A stretch of DNA of 64,000 nt, from contig OY969722.1 of NCBI GenBank assembly GCA_963702165.1, forward strand, positions 1,550,001 to 1,614,000. Reading direction: 5' to 3'. The translations under genes were made by a program, and so were the position numbers. Below the pieces are notes generated by a model. That model saw nothing but the letters and a program-made list of their open reading frames with translations. It did no database searches and was not told where the DNA came from. Positions 63,150 through 64,000 of the stretch are shown here, in pieces. How positions within the stretch are numbered: position 1 is the stretch's first letter; each line of letters opens with the position of its first letter. The stretch comes from Terrimesophilobacter sp963702165. GTDB lineage: Bacteria; Actinomycetota; Actinomycetes; Actinomycetales; Microbacteriaceae.

Positions 63150-64000
63150 CGGCCGAGAACTGTGTCCAGGTACGCGTTCGCGAACAACCGCTCCGGGTCG
63201 AGCCGATCGCGAAGCTGGACGAACTCACCGAACCGCGGATAGACCATAGACAGGGATTCTGCATCCTGAAAGTGAATCTTTCCCCAATGCGGGCGGCCCT
63301 CGAACTCGCGGAACAGGGCGTCGGCCGCATGGAAGTACTCGGTCGGGTCTTCGCGGAAGTACCGGTGCACGGCAATGTAGCCGGATGCGCGGCCGGTCGC
63401 CGTCGACAGCCAGAGGTCGTCGGGTGCCGCCGCCCGCACCTCGACCGGGAAAGAGATGCGCCAGCCGCGGGAGTCGATGAGCGCCCGAAGCGCGCGCAGG
63501 GCATCCGGGACCCGCTCCAGCGGGATGCTGTACTCGAGCTCACGGAACCTGACGCTGCGCTGCGTGGTGAAGACCGCGGTCGACACGTCGGTGAACTCGC
63601 GGTTCCCGGTGAGCCGGGTGGCGAGGCGATTGATGCCGGGCACCAGGGGCGGCGCGGCGGCGCCGACCGCGCAGGTCAGCCCGAACACGCCGTTGGACAT
63701 CACCCGGTCGTCGAACCACCGCCGCGCCCGTCCCAGTGGGCCCAGGGGTGAGTCGGCCGGCAGCCGGGTGTTGTTCTTCGTCAGCGCGGTTGCCGTGTGC
63801 GGGAACCACAGGAACTCGAAGTGGTCGACGGATGCCGCGCGCTGCGCGAACGCGTCGACGACGGCGTCGAACGGTTCCGGCCGCTCGAGGGCGGCCAGCA
63901 CGAACGTGGGAACGCACTCGATGGTGACCTCGGTGATGACGCCCAGGGCGCCCAGCCCGAGCGCGACCGCGGGCAGCAGGTCGGCGTTCTCGCTCGCGTT
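63146..64000 (-). CDS. D-arabinono-1,4-lactone oxidase family FAD protein (5' partial)
   Basis: The C-terminal 284 residues of a VAO-type flavoprotein of the L-gulono/D-arabinono-1,4-lactone oxidase family; the start lies beyond the right edge. The FAD-domain end LGLGALGVITEVTIECVP is followed by the ALO domain: FEFLWFPHTATALTKNNTR, ELEYSIPLERVPDALRALRA, the GRPHWGKIHF motif characteristic of the family, and RDRLDPERLFANAYLDTVLG. The His of the HWGK motif is conserved. It is the first visible gene of an operon with the GH1 enzyme. Confidence 0.92.
   Translation of the reverse strand, partial: NASENADLLPAVALGLGALGVITEVTIECVPTFVLAALERPEPFDAVVDAFAQRAASVDHFEFLWFPHTATALTKNNTRLPADSPLGPLGRARRWFDDRVMSNGVFGLTCAVGAAAPPLVPGINRLATRLTGNREFTDVSTAVFTTQRSVRFRELEYSIPLERVPDALRALRALIDSRGWRISFPVEVRAAAPDDLWLSTATGRASGYIAVHRYFREDPTEYFHAADALFREFEGRPHWGKIHFQDAESLSMVYPRFGEFVQLRDRLDPERLFANAYLDTVLGR

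Overview
The window is high-GC DNA from an actinobacterium, most likely a member of the Microbacteriaceae. Support comes from a mycothiol S-conjugate amidase gene (mca), many GTG starts, protein families typical of that group, and a gene order at 27.8-57 kb that parallels Mycobacterium tuberculosis Rv1080c-Rv1112 (greA, DUF4307, mca, hemolysin III, uppS, phoH, fumC, glpX, xseB/xseA, ispH, ychF). No rRNA, tRNA, CRISPR array, insertion sequence or prophage was recognised.

Layout. 0-2.6 kb: electron transfer flavoprotein subunits followed by a membrane cytochrome b. 3-31 kb: mostly accessory genes. These are transporters, DinB, VOC, GNAT and SDR enzymes, a MarR/EamA divergent pair with its operator, a PIN-domain operon, an ECF41 sigma factor unit with a readable promoter, a HigBA toxin-antitoxin pair, small orphan proteins and one decayed hydrolase. 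31-36 kb: methylmalonate-semialdehyde dehydrogenase, a LysR regulator and RmuC. 36-38.3 kb: gluconeogenic and glycolytic GlpX and Fba, divergently arranged. 38.4-41.4 kb: a sensor kinase with an overlapping kinase-like partner. 41.4-57 kb: the conserved housekeeping block (ispH, xseAB, carbonic anhydrase, fumC, phoH, aminotransferase, uppS, hlyIII, mca, greA, ilvA, AI-2E transporter). 57-64 kb: a YcaQ-like glycosylase, a thioredoxin-like protein, HtpX and LemA, an ABC exporter, and a beta-glucosidase overlapping a sugar-lactone oxidase that runs off the right edge.

Two window-wide patterns stand out. First, coding frames are broken in sharply bounded patches (about 31.5-35, 41.4-44.6, 48-56.4 and 58.7-59.4 kb, plus a few single sites), mostly by one-base insertions, including in genes that should be indispensable. 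This looks like uncorrected long-read error rather than gene decay, so those genes are annotated across their full span with the breaks noted. Second, many intergenic spaces, mainly between convergent genes, carry long palindromes or structured repeats falling into several sequence families, each seen at one to three loci. They probably act as terminators or REP-like elements.
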